From contig JAESTB010000187.1 of the NCBI GenBank assembly GCA_016763815.1, positions 1 through 6,545 on the forward strand: 6,545 nucleotides of DNA, read 5' to 3'. Made by a program: the position numbers and the translations under genes. The DNA is from Arenicella sp. (GTDB lineage: Bacteria > Pseudomonadota > Gammaproteobacteria > Arenicellales > Arenicellaceae). Under the pieces are notes generated by a model that saw only the letters and a list, made by a program, of their open reading frames with translations, was not told the origin of the DNA and searched no databases. Below, one piece after another: positions 5,895 to 6,545 of the stretch (the first letter of the stretch is position 1; each line of letters opens with the position of its first letter).

Positions 5895-5906
5895 GTGAAA
5901 TATCAC
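5895..5906. repeat. Short palindrome GTGA-N4-TCAC in the GST/regulator divergent region
   Basis: GTGA (5895-5898) and TCAC (5903-5906) form a small dyad 73 bp ahead of the GST-like start and 53 bp ahead of the regulator start. The arms are only 4 bp and the spacer is shorter than in CRP sites (TGTGA-N6-TCACA), so this is a weak candidate for a regulator site. Confidence 0.2.
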
Positions 5907-5931
5907 CGATGATTTTAAGTGTAAAGAAATT

Positions 5932-5950
5932 TATGCCGTTATATGGCATA
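5932..5950. promoter_or_regulatory. Palindrome TATGCC-N7-GGCATA, candidate operator of the WYL regulator
   Basis: TATGCC and GGCATA are perfect 6-bp arms around a 7-bp AT spacer, 19 bp in total, ending 8 bp before the regulator ATG at 5959. The regulator has no visible Shine-Dalgarno, so this dyad overlaps its promoter or leader. Divergent HTH-WYL regulators commonly bind such dyads to control themselves and the neighbouring gene. That function is inference here. Confidence 0.4.
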
Positions 5951-5958
5951 TTAAAATA

Positions 5959-6545
5959 ATGATAAATACCAGCTTTGAACAACGTACCGAACGGCGTAAC
6001 CGCCTCATCGGCTTACTTCGCTCTGAGGAGTACTGGAAGACTTCAGACTTACGCGATCACTTGGGTATTAGCCAGCGCACGTTGATGCGTGAGCTAGCGG
6101 AGTTGAGGCGTGCAGGTTACCCACTAGAGTCAGATAGAGGGCGTGGAGGTGGCATTCGATTGAATGGCAGATGGGGAATTGAGCGCCTGAATTTAAACCA
6201 TCAAGAGGTAGTGGAATTGATACTCTCATTGGCGATTATGGAGTCCCTAAAATCACCATTGCTCACTAGCAATCTAAAATCTATTAAGCAGAAGCTTTTC
6301 CAGGCCTTCCCTCAAAAGCAGCGAAACGCAGTCAGTAACATCAGAAAACGTATAATGATCGGTGATAGCGCTAGAACAAATGTAGTATCCGAATACAAGG
6401 AGCCAGTACAGCAAATTTCCGAGAGTATAGCCGAATCATTTCTACAGCAGAATTGCTTGGAAATCGAATATCAATCAGAGGGGGGAGAGCAAACACTTCG
6501 GGTGGTTGAAGCGCACTATATATTACTGAACTGGCCTATATGGTA
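5959..6545 (+). CDS. HTH-WYL family transcriptional regulator, N-terminal 195 residues (3' end outside window)
   Basis: The open frame begins at ATG 5959 and continues to the right edge. Residues about 8-70 form a DeoR/HTH_11-like winged helix: QRTERRNRLIGLLRSEEYWK, then SDLRDHLGISQRTLMRELAE with the recognition helix near 38-49, then a basic Gly-rich wing (SDRGRGGGIRL). A helical linker (about 80-160) leads into a WYL sensor domain starting around residue 165 (LEIEYQSEGG...TLRVVEAHYILLNWPIW). The final complete codon is the Trp of the WYL signature, followed by TA, consistent with the expected Tyr. WYL domains are thought to bind nucleic-acid or small-molecule ligands and tune DNA binding. 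About 110-130 residues are missing at the C-terminus. The gene diverges from the GST-like gene across 136 bp, suggesting it regulates it. No Shine-Dalgarno precedes the ATG; leaderless translation is possible. Confidence 0.92.
   Translation, partial: MINTSFEQRTERRNRLIGLLRSEEYWKTSDLRDHLGISQRTLMRELAELRRAGYPLESDRGRGGGIRLNGRWGIERLNLNHQEVVELILSLAIMESLKSPLLTSNLKSIKQKLFQAFPQKQRNAVSNIRKRIMIGDSARTNVVSEYKEPVQQISESIAESFLQQNCLEIEYQSEGGEQTLRVVEAHYILLNWPIW

Noticed and set aside
5779..5982. Minus-strand 67-residue frame in the divergent region
   Set aside because: It is an out-of-frame reading across the GST start and upstream DNA. It has no ribosome binding site and ends at the TGA in the wrong frame of the GST gene.

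Overview
The window looks like a chromosomal segment of a gammaproteobacterium with moderate GC (roughly the mid-40s per cent by eye). The evidence is a class I AroF/G/H-type DAHP synthase and a polyphosphate kinase 1 whose catalytic histidines fall within one residue of the E. coli numbering. I cannot name the genus. The layout is single genes separated by long intergenic spacers that are rich in inverted repeats.

Left part (1-2961): the 5' portion of a DAHP synthase gene, the entry point of aromatic amino acid synthesis, runs leftward off the window edge. A complete 689-residue polyphosphate kinase gene (ppk1) runs rightward. They diverge from a 406-bp spacer (486-891) that holds several palindromes but no promoter I would stand behind. 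No exopolyphosphatase gene (ppx) follows ppk.

Middle (2962-5010): after ppk there is a gene-free stretch with two tandem copies, one intact and one decayed, of a palindromic intergenic repeat bounded by GTCACC/GGTGAC. Next comes a textbook FNR/ANR-type site (TTGAT-N4-ATCAA) that faces no obvious gene. Two separate leftward genes of unknown function follow: a secreted, lysine- and cysteine-rich 158-residue protein, and a 234-residue membrane protein with an N-terminal coiled coil, three predicted membrane segments and an acidic tail. A 423-bp spacer with a long nested hairpin separates them.

Right part (5011-6545): a glutathione S-transferase-like gene on the minus strand is broken by a single-base deletion near codon 19/20, so it is a recent pseudogene or a sequencing error. 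It is transcribed away from a HTH-WYL family regulator on the plus strand, which runs off the right edge inside its WYL signature. A 19-bp palindrome just ahead of the regulator start is a candidate operator for this divergent pair.

I found no CRISPR array, tRNA, rRNA, transposase or recognisable defence operon. The most unusual items are the orphan FNR-type site with a -10-like hexamer, the two uncharacterised proteins, and the frameshifted GST next to an apparently intact regulator.
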